Assembly: GCA_963594655.1 (NCBI GenBank)
Contig: CAVBFD010000012.1
Location: 1-51,892 of the forward strand
From: Colivivens sp963594655
GTDB lineage: Bacteria > Bacteroidota > Bacteroidia > Bacteroidales > Bacteroidaceae
Direction: 5' to 3'
DNA: 51,892 nt
Both the position numbers and the translations under genes were made by a program. Under the pieces are notes generated by a model. That model saw only the letters and a list, made by a program, of their open reading frames with translations. It had not been told where the DNA came from and made no database searches. Positions 1 through 7,777 of this stretch are shown piece by piece. Numbering within the stretch: the stretch's first letter is position 1; every line of letters begins with the position of its first letter.

Positions 1-64
1 AGGATTCAAACCTGTAACCTTCTGATCCGTAGTCAGATGCTCTATTCAGTTGAGCTAGCGAACC
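1..64 (-). tRNA. tRNA-Arg(ACG), 3' end cut off by window edge
   Basis: On the minus strand the cloverleaf starts at 64 with acceptor strand GGTTCGC, then TA and the D-stem GCTC. The anticodon loop CTACGGA has anticodon ACG, read as inosine-CG for the CGN arginine codons. The sequence runs out in the 3' side of the T-arm, so the last acceptor half lies outside the window. It is the third tRNA of a minus-strand cluster transcribed from the promoter at 306-336. Confidence 0.9.
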
Positions 65-75
65 TCGTTCCTTCG

Positions 76-150
76 TGGGCGTTGACGGATTCGAACCGCC
101 GACCCTCTGCTTGTAAGGCAGACGCTCTGAACCAGCTGAGCTAAGCGCCC
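76..150 (-). tRNA. tRNA-Val(UAC), downstream copy
   Basis: Minus-strand cloverleaf with anticodon loop CTTACAA (anticodon TAC), T-loop TTCGAAT and discriminator A at 76. The 5' acceptor strand is GGGCGCT (144-150) and the 3' strand is AACGCCC (77-83), which leaves a C6/A67 mismatch in the acceptor stem. The rest is identical to the copy at 191-265; the two differ only at 82/197 and 145/260. Confidence 0.93.
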
Positions 151-190
151 TCAAAAGGATTGAGGTTTGATAAATGCTTGGTTTAAAATG

Positions 191-265
191 TGGGCGCTGA
201 CGGATTCGAACCGCCGACCCTCTGCTTGTAAGGCAGACGCTCTGAACCAGCTGAGCTAAACGCCC
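191..265 (-). tRNA. tRNA-Val(UAC), promoter-proximal copy
   Basis: Minus-strand cloverleaf with anticodon TAC. The 5' acceptor strand is GGGCGTT (259-265) and the 3' strand is AGCGCCC (192-198), giving a U6-G67 wobble instead of a Watson-Crick pair. It is the first gene of the tRNA cluster, about 35 bp downstream of a consensus promoter. A 40-bp spacer separates it from the second copy. Confidence 0.94.
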
Positions 266-305
266 TTTTCGAGGTGCCTCCGGAGTTCCTTTCCGAAAGC
301 GAGTG

Positions 306-336
306 CAAAGGTAGACATATTCTCCGATACCACAAA
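306..336 (-). promoter_or_regulatory. Promoter of the tRNA-Val/tRNA-Arg cluster
   Basis: On the minus strand a -33 TTTG (plus-strand caaa 333-336) is followed by exactly 19 bp and a -7 TACCTTTG (plus-strand caaaggta 306-313). This is the full Bacteroidetes housekeeping consensus and the best-matching promoter in the window. Transcription would start near 301. Confidence 0.85.
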
Positions 337-385
337 ATGTTTTCGTGCTTTTTTTTCAAAAACATGCGATTTTCTTTGTTTGACC

Positions 386-414
386 CCCTATTCTGAGCCT
401 TTCAGAGGGGTTTT
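386..414. terminator. Weak hairpin downstream of the PAP2 gene
   Basis: CCCC and TCTGA pair with TCAGA and GGGG around a GCCTT loop, with a 3-nt bulge. On the plus strand it is followed by TTTT. The gene that needs a terminator here (PAP2) is on the minus strand, where no clear U-tract follows, so assignment as the bat operon terminator is uncertain. Confidence 0.3.
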
Positions 415-440
415 AAGGGCAGAAACGCGATAACCGCACA

Positions 441-1133
441 TCACCTCACACCCAGCAAAAGAGAGAACACAAGTACCAGAATATAGTTGGCGAAAACCAC
501 CGAAAGGAACTGATACATGTCCTTTTTCTGATAGCCGGTGGGAGTGAACTGGTCGGACACCAGTCTGGAGGTGCGCAACCTCGACATCACCTTATTATAT
601 ATATAGTAGAACAACCACCCTATCAGACAACCCACAGTAAGTCCCACAAGCACGTCACCGAGGAAATGCACACCGAGGTACAGGCGCGTGAATGTGGTCG
701 TGGCAGCCCAGAAGAACAGGGTGACCGTCACAGGACGGTAATGAAAGAGCCGGGAGAGGAACATCGCCATGCAAAACGTATTGCATGCGTGACCCGAAAA
801 GAAGCCGTAGCGTCCGCCCCTGTAGTTGTTCACCACATCAAATAGATACATTATCTCCGGGTTCTGCGTGGGACGCAGACGGGCCACAGTGGGCTTCACG
901 AGTCCCGAACACAACCTGTCAGCCACCAGAATCATCAGTCCGATGGCGACAAGCACTATTATCCCGTCCCTTATATCGTTGTTGCGGAAGATCACCACCA
1001 GCAGCATCAGTATGACAAGCGACCACGAGAACGTGTTGGTGACACAAACCATAAGGTTGTCCATAAAGAGAGAGTCACTGCCATTGAGCGCCAACGTAGC
1101 CCACGTGTCCAATTCATTCAAATATTCCAGCAT
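441..1133 (-). CDS. PAP2-family membrane phosphatase
   Basis: This 230-aa polytopic membrane protein carries the three PAP2 signature motifs. They are K-x6-RP (KPTVARLRP), SGH (FFSGHACN, mid-protein) and R-x5-H-x3-D (RLYLGVHFLGD). Such enzymes remove phosphate from lipid pyrophosphates or phosphates such as undecaprenyl-PP, or from lipid A, at the periplasmic face; the substrate cannot be told from sequence. Hydrophobic helices flank the motifs and the final helix ends at the C-terminus. It begins only 30 bp after the stop of the BatD/E gene on the same strand and has no obvious promoter of its own, so it is probably the last gene of the bat operon. Confidence 0.9.
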   Translation of the reverse strand: MLEYLNELDTWATLALNGSDSLFMDNLMVCVTNTFSWSLVILMLLVVIFRNNDIRDGIIVLVAIGLMILVADRLCSGLVKPTVARLRPTQNPEIMYLFDVVNNYRGGRYGFFSGHACNTFCMAMFLSRLFHYRPVTVTLFFWAATTTFTRLYLGVHFLGDVLVGLTVGCLIGWLFYYIYNKVMSRLRTSRLVSDQFTPTGYQKKDMYQFLSVVFANYILVLVFSLLLGVR

Positions 1134-1163
1134 ACACGTATTTATTTACCTTGTACGACACTA

Positions 1164-3773
1164 TCATATCACTTCCAGGTCGCTGACCCGAACCCAACCG
1201 ACCTTGCCTTCCTCCAGCTTTACCTCACGCCATTCCTTCATCGAGCTGTCGAGAACCTCCACCTTGGAACCCTCGTGGATGACGAACAGGTCGGTACTGC
1301 TTCCGCTCGGTGAACTCTTCACCGTCACCGCCGGAGTCATCACAATGGCATAGTCGCGGTGGATGACAGTCATGTACTGCGACAACGCGCCCAGATTAGC
1401 CACCAGAGATATGGCGAGGCACACCAATGCGCCGTACGCTCCAATCTTCCTGTACCGGACAACGGTCATGAAGGCGTAGACCAGTATGCCCACCAGCATA
1501 AGCACGAAGGCGGTGAACGCCACTACCATCCAATCACTGATCTTCATCATGTTGGTAAGACCCCTCCACCACAAGACGAAGAACATCTCTGAGTCCGGTG
1601 TCACCTTGTCCGCGGTCTTTGCCCTTGCCAGAGCGAGGTTCGCCTTTATGTCACTGTCACTCGGGTCAAGCAGTTGCGCCCGCTCATAATTCAGTATCGC
1701 CTTGGCTGTCTCGTCGAGCTTATAGTAGCAGTTGCCCAGATTATAGAACAGTTCCGGGGCGACACCGTACTTGTCTATCACCTTCTGGTAGACTGTCGCC
1801 GCAGCCGCATACTGTTCCTTCGCATAAAGGCTGTCAGCCTGTCCCTTTGTCTGCGCTGACACGGAAGTAGCCAGCGACATACCTATCAGCGCCAACACTA
1901 CAGCCGTTCCCGTTTTCTTCGGCTTTGCCGTGTTCCTTATTGAATCCTCCATCTTCTCAATCACTTTTACAGCACCGTCATACACCGCCTCCATATTCTC
2001 GTTAGGGTTGCCCGGAGCATAACGGGCGAACTCACATTCATCAAGTGCCTTGATAAACTCGTCTATCAGTTCCTGACCGACACCCTTGTCGGTCAACTGC
2101 ATGTTCACATTCTCCTTATTGAGTGTCGCGAGCGGTATGTTCAACTTATCGGCTATATATCCCCACAACGCGCGCATCACCTCATCGTAGAACTCGTTCT
2201 GGTTGCGTTCCCCCAGGAGTCTGCCAGCCACCTTCAGACGTTTCTTAGCCACCTTGTTGGCCTTGCGTCCACGGCTCTTGGCTATATTGGCGTTGTCACG
2301 GATACGCTTGTGTCCCACCACCAGCGCGACAGCGAAGAGAACCAGTGGTATGAGGTACGCGCCCCAGTACTTCCACGACCCGAACAGGTTGTCGTCGGGT
2401 CGGTGCGGCTTTGCCTCATCTGTCTTTATATACCGTATGTCACGGTTCAGTTCCTTCACATCCTGTTGGTTGTTCACGTAACTTGACATCGACCCACCGG
2501 ACCCACTGCCCTTCTCCACGGTGACGGTGTACGGATCCGTCTTCAGAGTCTTGTAGGCGTGGGTACCTGTATCGAAGTACACGAACTCCGCCGCGGGGAT
2601 GGTGTACTTGCCGGGATGGCGTGGCACTGCAAGGTACTCAAACTCCCTGTAACCGCTCAAACCCGAGTGGGTGAGCGAGAAGTTGTCGGTAGCCTTAGCG
2701 TCATACGTCTCAAAGTCCTTAGGGAACGCCACCTCTGGGGCAGATATCAGTTTCATGTTGCCCGTACCCTTCACACGCACCTTCAGGGTAATCGCGTCAT
2801 TGGCCTTCACCTTGTCGGTGTTGATGGACGACGACAGGGTGAAGTTGCCCACAGCACCCGAGAAATTGGCCGGCTTGGCAGGAAGCGGACTCACATGTAT
2901 CGTCAGTTTCGGTGTCGTAATCTTCTTCTTCACCTCAACCACCCCGGCATTGCCGTTGAAGAAAGCCTCGATAGGGTCAATGGCCGGGTTCTGTTGCACC
3001 ACAACCCCCTCATAGGTTATAGGGGGTATCTCCAGTGTACCCGACTTCTGTGGGAAAAGCACATACTGCGTCCACACCACCGTATGGTAAATCTTTCCGT
3101 TATAGCTCTCCGTAGTGAACTCCTTGGTGCGGGGCAGGTTTATCTCCTGAATCTGGAAACCGTCCAACGTGGGCAACTTACCGTCAAGTTGGGTCAGGTT
3201 GACCAGCGTGTACAACTTGTAAGTCACAAGTATCGCCTCCTGCTCATACACCTTGGTGCGACTGGCATTGGCGGTCATGAAAAGGTCGGAAGAGGAGATG
3301 GCGGAACTCTGGGGCCGCGACACCGCCTGTCCGCCCTGCCGGGACTGCCGTTGTTGTGACTGCTGGTGACCGCCACCGGAGGCAGCCACCACCTGAATCT
3401 TCAGACTTTGTGACTTATATGCCTTGCCGTCCACCTTTATAGTGGCGGAAGGGACTGTGAATGTGCCTGTGTTCTGCGCCACCAGCGTGAAGGTGTAGGT
3501 GTACGAACTGCTTTGGGACATCTTTCCGTTGACAAACTGCACACTGGTCTGCGACGACGTACTCGGCCCGTATATCACGTCAAAACCGCTGAATGACGGA
3601 TAGGAGAAGTCCGACACGTCCTGCGAGTTCACACTATATTGTATACGGAATCTCTCACCGACCTCAACCACGGACGGAGCCGACGCGTGGAACGTCACAT
3701 TGTCTGCCACGGCACACGAAACGCCCGACACCACCAGCGAAGCCGCTACGATAAATCTCTTCATATCAAACAC
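1164..3773 (-). CDS. batD: BatD-BatE fusion, aerotolerance membrane protein
   Basis: An 869-aa protein that reads as BatD joined in frame to BatE. Residues 1-24 are a signal peptide and 25-420 are BatD-type beta domains, including an S/Q-rich stretch at 132-160. A membrane helix at about 471-487 is followed by a cytoplasmic helical domain at 490-612. Residues 621-641 again look like a signal peptide (hydrophobic, ending SVSAQ). They are followed by TPR repeats (643-725), two membrane helices (about 748-769 and 779-799) and an SH3-like C-terminal domain (805-869). Bat proteins are linked to oxygen tolerance in Bacteroides, with the mechanism unclear. The gene starts 29 bp after batC. A second in-frame ATG at codon 4 is an equally possible start. 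Confidence 0.88.
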   Translation of the reverse strand: MFDMKRFIVAASLVVSGVSCAVADNVTFHASAPSVVEVGERFRIQYSVNSQDVSDFSYPSFSGFDVIYGPSTSSQTSVQFVNGKMSQSSSYTYTFTLVAQNTGTFTVPSATIKVDGKAYKSQSLKIQVVAASGGGHQQSQQRQSRQGGQAVSRPQSSAISSSDLFMTANASRTKVYEQEAILVTYKLYTLVNLTQLDGKLPTLDGFQIQEINLPRTKEFTTESYNGKIYHTVVWTQYVLFPQKSGTLEIPPITYEGVVVQQNPAIDPIEAFFNGNAGVVEVKKKITTPKLTIHVSPLPAKPANFSGAVGNFTLSSSINTDKVKANDAITLKVRVKGTGNMKLISAPEVAFPKDFETYDAKATDNFSLTHSGLSGYREFEYLAVPRHPGKYTIPAAEFVYFDTGTHAYKTLKTDPYTVTVEKGSGSGGSMSSYVNNQQDVKELNRDIRYIKTDEAKPHRPDDNLFGSWKYWGAYLIPLVLFAVALVVGHKRIRDNANIAKSRGRKANKVAKKRLKVAGRLLGERNQNEFYDEVMRALWGYIADKLNIPLATLNKENVNMQLTDKGVGQELIDEFIKALDECEFARYAPGNPNENMEAVYDGAVKVIEKMEDSIRNTAKPKKTGTAVVLALIGMSLATSVSAQTKGQADSLYAKEQYAAAATVYQKVIDKYGVAPELFYNLGNCYYKLDETAKAILNYERAQLLDPSDSDIKANLALARAKTADKVTPDSEMFFVLWWRGLTNMMKISDWMVVAFTAFVLMLVGILVYAFMTVVRYRKIGAYGALVCLAISLVANLGALSQYMTVIHRDYAIVMTPAVTVKSSPSGSSTDLFVIHEGSKVEVLDSSMKEWREVKLEEGKVGWVRVSDLEVI

Positions 3774-3802
3774 CCTTTCATTATACTATAGTTACAAGAC
3801 CG

Positions 3803-4624
3803 TCACCAGTCCTTATCCAGTCCACGTCTGTGGGCCTTCTCAGCTTTCTGCACCTTACGCTGCACAGCCTTCTCGTCCTGTTGGGCAGAGTTAAGCAGTT
3901 GTTCCGCGGTCTTGTCATCCATCTGTCCCTCCTGCGGTTGTTGCTGCTGTTGCCGCTGTTGCTTGTCCTGTCCCTGGTTCTTATTCTCGTCCTGCTTGTC
4001 TTTATCCTGTTTATCCTTGTCTTGTTTATCCTTATCCTTCTCGTCCTTGTTCTTGTCTTGGTTCTTGTCGTCCTTGTTCTTGTCCTTGTTGTCCTTGTCC
4101 TTATTCTGCTTGTTTTGATCCTGCTGATTGTCGTTCTGATTCTGTTGGTTCTTCTTCAACATATACTGCGCCATGGCAAGGTTATAGCGGGTCTCATTGT
4201 CCCCGGGATTACACCTAAGGGCGCCCTTGTAGAGTTCCACCGCCTGGGCGAACGACTTGGCGGCGTCCGGACTGTTGGCCTTCATCATGGCACACCCTAC
4301 GGCATACGACAGATTTCCCATGTTATGATAGACAAAGGCTTTCTTCTCGCTTGTCTCCGCAATCCGGTTCAACGCCTCCTTGTACTGCGCGAAAGCCACC
4401 GAGTCCTTGTTCTGGAACGCCAGTGAGTTGCCGAGGTTATAGAACGCCTCGAGCGACGGGTTCTTGTCCAGAGCCTTACGGTAGTAAGTCTCCGCCTTGT
4501 TGTAGTCCTTCTCTCTGAAACTCTTGTTGCCCATACGGATATAGTCACGGTCGCTGTTCTGAGCGAAAGCAGTGACGGAACAGAGCGACAGGCAAACTAT
4601 TAACATATATCTAAAGCACGTCAT
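3803..4624 (-). CDS. batC: BatC, secreted TPR protein with charged low-complexity tail
   Basis: The 273-aa protein has a signal peptide (residues 1-21, ending AFAQ) and TPR-like helical repeats at about 28-155 (for example YNKAETYYRKAL and FYNLGN). Residues 157-235 are a tract made almost only of K, D, N, Q and E. A short charged helix ends the protein. TPRs suggest a scaffold role among the Bat proteins. It lies 17 bp downstream of batB. Both the position between batB and batD and the TPR content match BatC. The low-complexity region is coded by near-repetitive codons and should vary in length among relatives. Confidence 0.88.
   Translation of the reverse strand: MTCFRYMLIVCLSLCSVTAFAQNSDRDYIRMGNKSFREKDYNKAETYYRKALDKNPSLEAFYNLGNSLAFQNKDSVAFAQYKEALNRIAETSEKKAFVYHNMGNLSYAVGCAMMKANSPDAAKSFAQAVELYKGALRCNPGDNETRYNLAMAQYMLKKNQQNQNDNQQDQNKQNKDKDNKDKNKDDKNQDKNKDEKDKDKQDKDKQDKDKQDENKNQGQDKQQRQQQQQPQEGQMDDKTAEQLLNSAQQDEKAVQRKVQKAEKAHRRGLDKDW
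3920..4156 (-). repeat. Low-complexity KD/Q codon tract in batC
   Basis: Near-repeats of codons for Lys, Asp, Gln and Asn (plus-strand pattern of tccttgt and cttgtc units) run for about 235 bp. All units keep the reading frame. The tract is prone to in-frame length change. Confidence 0.75.
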
Positions 4625-4641
4625 AAGTATCCCCCTTGTAT

Positions 4642-5658
4642 CTATTTAAACAAACGAATCTTGTCCAGCAGACGGTTTTTCTTCTCCATTATACATATCT
4701 CGACGCACAGCACGATAAACAGCAGGATGGCCACGGCGATGAACTGCTCGTCGTACTCGGAATACATGGATGTGGTGAAATCCTCCTTCTGCATCTTGGC
4801 AATCTCGCCTTCGAGCATGGTCTGCGCGTCGTCCGTGCGGTCCACATGTATGTACACCCCATTGCCGGCCTTGGCTATCTCCTTTCCGACCGCCTCATTC
4901 AGTTTGGTGGTCACCACATTACCCTCGGCATCCTTCTTGAACTGGTTGTTGCCCAACGGTATGGGTCCTCCCTGTGCCGTGCCTACCGACAGCACGAAGA
5001 TGCGTATGCCCTTCTCCTTTGCCGCCCTTGCAGCCTCAACCGCCTTGTTCTCGTTATCCTCCGCGTCAGTGATGAGGATAAGTGCCTTTCCTGTAGACGA
5101 CTTCTGGTTGAACCCCGCCACCGACCTGTTGATGGCGTCGCCCAAGTCCGTTCCCTGCAAGGTGATTGTCTTAGGGTCAAGTTGGTCGAGGAACATCTTT
5201 GCCGACACATAATCGGAGGTGATAGGCAACAGAGTGACCGAGCTGCCGGCGAACGCCACCAGTCCCAGTTTGTCCTCATCCAGTTGGTCAATCAGTTTGC
5301 TCACTATCATCTTCGACTTCTGAAGTCTGCTCGGCGATATGTCCTCACACAGCATGGAGTTGGACACGTCAACGGCAATCATCGCCTCTATGCCCGAACG
5401 CTTGTACTCCCTGTTGCGCATTCCGTACTGGGGCCGCGCCATGATGAACACGACCAGTGCGAGAGCCAGCATCATCAGGGAGAACTTGACAACCGGTCTC
5501 ACGCCGGACACCTCCGGCATGAGACGCGCGAGCAACTGCGGGTCTCCGAATTTCTTCAGTCTTTGTTTCCTCTGATGCCTCAGGAACACGAACAGGGCCG
5601 TGAACAACGGCACGAGAACCAGAAGATACAGGTATATGGGGTATGCAAATCTAAACAT
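4642..5658 (-). CDS. batB: BatB, membrane-anchored VWA-domain protein
   Basis: 338 aa. There are two N-terminal membrane helices (about 7-26 and 57-74), then a von Willebrand A domain with the MIDAS motif DVSNS (Asp97). Later MIDAS parts follow (FAGSSVTLLPITSDY and LILITDAEDNEN). A C-terminal membrane helix (about 306-326) ends in a basic cytoplasmic tail. VWA domains with an intact metal site mediate protein-protein contact; here the partner is probably BatA or the MoxR ATPase system. The gene follows batA by 37 bp on the same strand. Confidence 0.92.
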   Translation of the reverse strand: MFRFAYPIYLYLLVLVPLFTALFVFLRHQRKQRLKKFGDPQLLARLMPEVSGVRPVVKFSLMMLALALVVFIMARPQYGMRNREYKRSGIEAMIAVDVSNSMLCEDISPSRLQKSKMIVSKLIDQLDEDKLGLVAFAGSSVTLLPITSDYVSAKMFLDQLDPKTITLQGTDLGDAINRSVAGFNQKSSTGKALILITDAEDNENKAVEAARAAKEKGIRIFVLSVGTAQGGPIPLGNNQFKKDAEGNVVTTKLNEAVGKEIAKAGNGVYIHVDRTDDAQTMLEGEIAKMQKEDFTTSMYSEYDEQFIAVAILLFIVLCVEICIMEKKNRLLDKIRLFK

Positions 5659-5695
5659 TTCTGCTTCGTTTTATCAATTCCACTGTCAATCACTC

Positions 5696-6685
5696 TCACG
5701 GAAGCCGTTTAAGTACAACCAGACGCATCAGCAGTTCCAAAAGCAGTACCGCAAGGGCGGCAAGGGCGAACGGCTCGAACAACTCGCCCCGTTTGCTGTA
5801 TTGGCGCACACTGAACTTCGTGCGTTCCAGTTTGTCTATGTCATTATATATGGCGTCCAGTTCAGCATTGCGCTGCGCCCGGAAATACTGTCCGCCAGTC
5901 TCCGAAGAGATTTTCCTCATCGTAGGCTCGTCAATCTCCACAGGCAGACTGATTGTACCGCCAGTGGGAAGCGGATACGGGGCCATGCCCGTAGTGCCGA
6001 TACCTATGGTGTAGATACGCACCTTCTGTTTCTTCGCTATCTCAGCCGCAGTGACGGGCGATATGTTGCCGGCGTTGTTCACTCCGTCGGTCAGCAATAT
6101 CACCACCTTCGACTTCGCCTTACTGTCACGCAGTCGCAGCAGCGCGTTCATGATACCGTCGCCTATCGCCGTTCCGTCGTCAAGTGTGCCGTTGGCGGCC
6201 ATCCTCGTGTCCGCGCCGTTGTACAGGTTCATCAGAGCCGCATGGTCGGTAGTCAACGGACATTGGGTGTACGCCTCCCCGGCAAAGAACGTGAGACCGA
6301 TATTGTCGTTCATACGTTTCTCCACGAACCGGCTCGCGATCTCGCGCAAAGCCTCCACGCGGTTGGGCCTGAAGTCCTGCGCCAGCATACTGGTGGACAC
6401 GTCCACCGCGAGCATTATGTCGATGCCCTCCACGTCGGTGTCGCTCCACGAGTGCTTGCTCTGCGGACGGGCGAGTATGCACACCACCAGGACAAAGAGT
6501 ATCACCCTCAGGCAAAAAGGCACATGGATGAGGTAACACCTGAACGACTTGGGCAGGCCCTTGTACCTACCGGCCTCGGGCATGCGCATTGTCGGTTCAC
6601 TCTTCCTGCCCTTGAGTATATACCATATTATATAAGGTATCAGTACCGCCAGAAGGATGAAAAAATATGGATTAGCAAATACCAT
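5696..6685 (-). CDS. batA: BatA, membrane-anchored VWA-domain protein
   Basis: 329 aa, with the same layout as BatB: N-terminal membrane helices (about 7-24 and 57-73), a VWA domain, and a C-terminal hydrophobic helix (about 303-322). The MIDAS motif is DVSTS (Asp95), with supporting FFAGEAYTQCPLTTDHA and LLTDGVNNAG. BatA and BatB are paralogues encoded in tandem. The gene starts 12 bp after the upstream BatD-like gene, which indicates co-transcription. Confidence 0.92.
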   Translation of the reverse strand: MVFANPYFFILLAVLIPYIIWYILKGRKSEPTMRMPEAGRYKGLPKSFRCYLIHVPFCLRVILFVLVVCILARPQSKHSWSDTDVEGIDIMLAVDVSTSMLAQDFRPNRVEALREIASRFVEKRMNDNIGLTFFAGEAYTQCPLTTDHAALMNLYNGADTRMAANGTLDDGTAIGDGIMNALLRLRDSKAKSKVVILLTDGVNNAGNISPVTAAEIAKKQKVRIYTIGIGTTGMAPYPLPTGGTISLPVEIDEPTMRKISSETGGQYFRAQRNAELDAIYNDIDKLERTKFSVRQYSKRGELFEPFALAALAVLLLELLMRLVVLKRLP

Positions 6686-6697
6686 GATTCAACGTTT

Positions 6698-7777
6698 TTA
6701 GATCCAAAGATAATAAAGTCTGTACACCAGGAAGCAGAGTACCACCATGATGGCAATCACAAACAGGGCGATACATGCGATAAGAACCGTCTTCCGCATC
6801 TTGGACCGGTCCTCCTCCACAATCATCTCAGTCGGCTGGGCGGGCTTGTCCGACTCTTCCTGTTTTGTCTGGTTTATATATTCAATGGCGGCTACCAAGT
6901 TGCGGTCGTTCTCGTTTATGAGAGTGCTGTACTTGGCGAACTTCACCAAGTCCGCTGTCTGGAACAGGTCTTTCAGTTCACCCAGCGCCTCCTTGTCGTC
7001 CTCCGCCTCCAACCTGCCGATAATCTCGCCGGAGGTCAGTTCCATGGCGTTGAAGCCGAACCGCTGGGATATGTACTGGCGCAGAGTGTCGGTAAGCTGA
7101 GTGTAATACTCCTTGGAGTCACCGCTCTGCACGAGGTTATCCTCCTTTATCCGCTCAATCATCTGCATTGCCAGTTTATGGGGAGCTATGTGCTGGCGGA
7201 ACCTCACACGGCGCATGATAGGTTTGTTGGTGACCAGACGCACGAACACATAGACAAGGGCGGCCAGCAACAGGAGGAACACCACCGACATCCATATCAC
7301 CGGAGTCCAGTCGTCCCAACTGAACTGCGGCTTCATCTCCGGCTTGAACCCGAAGATGCTGTCCACCTTCGTCGTGTCCACATTGAACGTGACCACTTTC
7401 AGCGCAAGGTTCTTCGACTTGTACTCCTTACCGTCCACCTTCACTGTCATCGGTGGTATGTAATAAAGGGCGGAGTCGAACGACGTGACCACATACTTCT
7501 TTGTCAGCACCATCCGCTTGCCGTCGTTCAACAGTTGTGTGTCTGTTTTTTCCGACCTCACCACCTCCAGTCCAGGTATTATCTGCTGGAGCGAGTCAAA
7601 ACGCGCGAACTCCACGTTCTTGCCGGCATCGGCGCTGACCTCAAGTGAAAGTCCCACCTGTTGTCCGATAAATATCCGTGTAGAGTCAATCTTCGCCTCC
7701 ACCGTCACCTGCGCCCCCACCGGAACCACAGCAAGTGACAGTAGACACACCGCAATCGCAAACAGTTTATGTTTCAT
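6698..7777 (-). CDS. BatD-like membrane protein of the bat operon
   Basis: 359 aa. A signal peptide (1-22, ending VGAQ) is followed by a BatD-type beta domain at 23-130 (VEAKIDSTRIFIGQQVGL, comparable to the start of mature BatD). A membrane helix (about 158-182) leads to a cytoplasmic helical domain at 195-305 and a C-terminal helix (about 329-357). The cytoplasmic part (KEYYTQLTDTLRQYI through DLVKFAKY) resembles the matching part of the BatD/E protein (NEFYDEVMRALWGYI through CEFARYAP). I read it as a short BatD paralogue. Its ATG overlaps the stop of the DUF58 gene (TAATG), so translation is probably coupled. Confidence 0.75.
   Translation of the reverse strand: MKHKLFAIAVCLLSLAVVPVGAQVTVEAKIDSTRIFIGQQVGLSLEVSADAGKNVEFARFDSLQQIIPGLEVVRSEKTDTQLLNDGKRMVLTKKYVVTSFDSALYYIPPMTVKVDGKEYKSKNLALKVVTFNVDTTKVDSIFGFKPEMKPQFSWDDWTPVIWMSVVFLLLLAALVYVFVRLVTNKPIMRRVRFRQHIAPHKLAMQMIERIKEDNLVQSGDSKEYYTQLTDTLRQYISQRFGFNAMELTSGEIIGRLEAEDDKEALGELKDLFQTADLVKFAKYSTLINENDRNLVAAIEYINQTKQEESDKPAQPTEMIVEEDRSKMRKTVLIACIALFVIAIMVVLCFLVYRLYYLWI

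Noticed and set aside
3920..4156. Possible CRISPR-like or satellite repeat because of the repeated cttgtcctt units
   Set aside because: Units are codon-sized, imperfect, and in frame with BatC. There are no spacers and no cas genes in the window.
5600..7648. 682-codon open frame on the plus strand across the batA/batB region
   Set aside because: It is antisense to well-supported Bat genes. Its product is rich in His, Arg, Val and Leu with no motif or signal, as expected when GC-rich third positions remove stops from the opposite strand.
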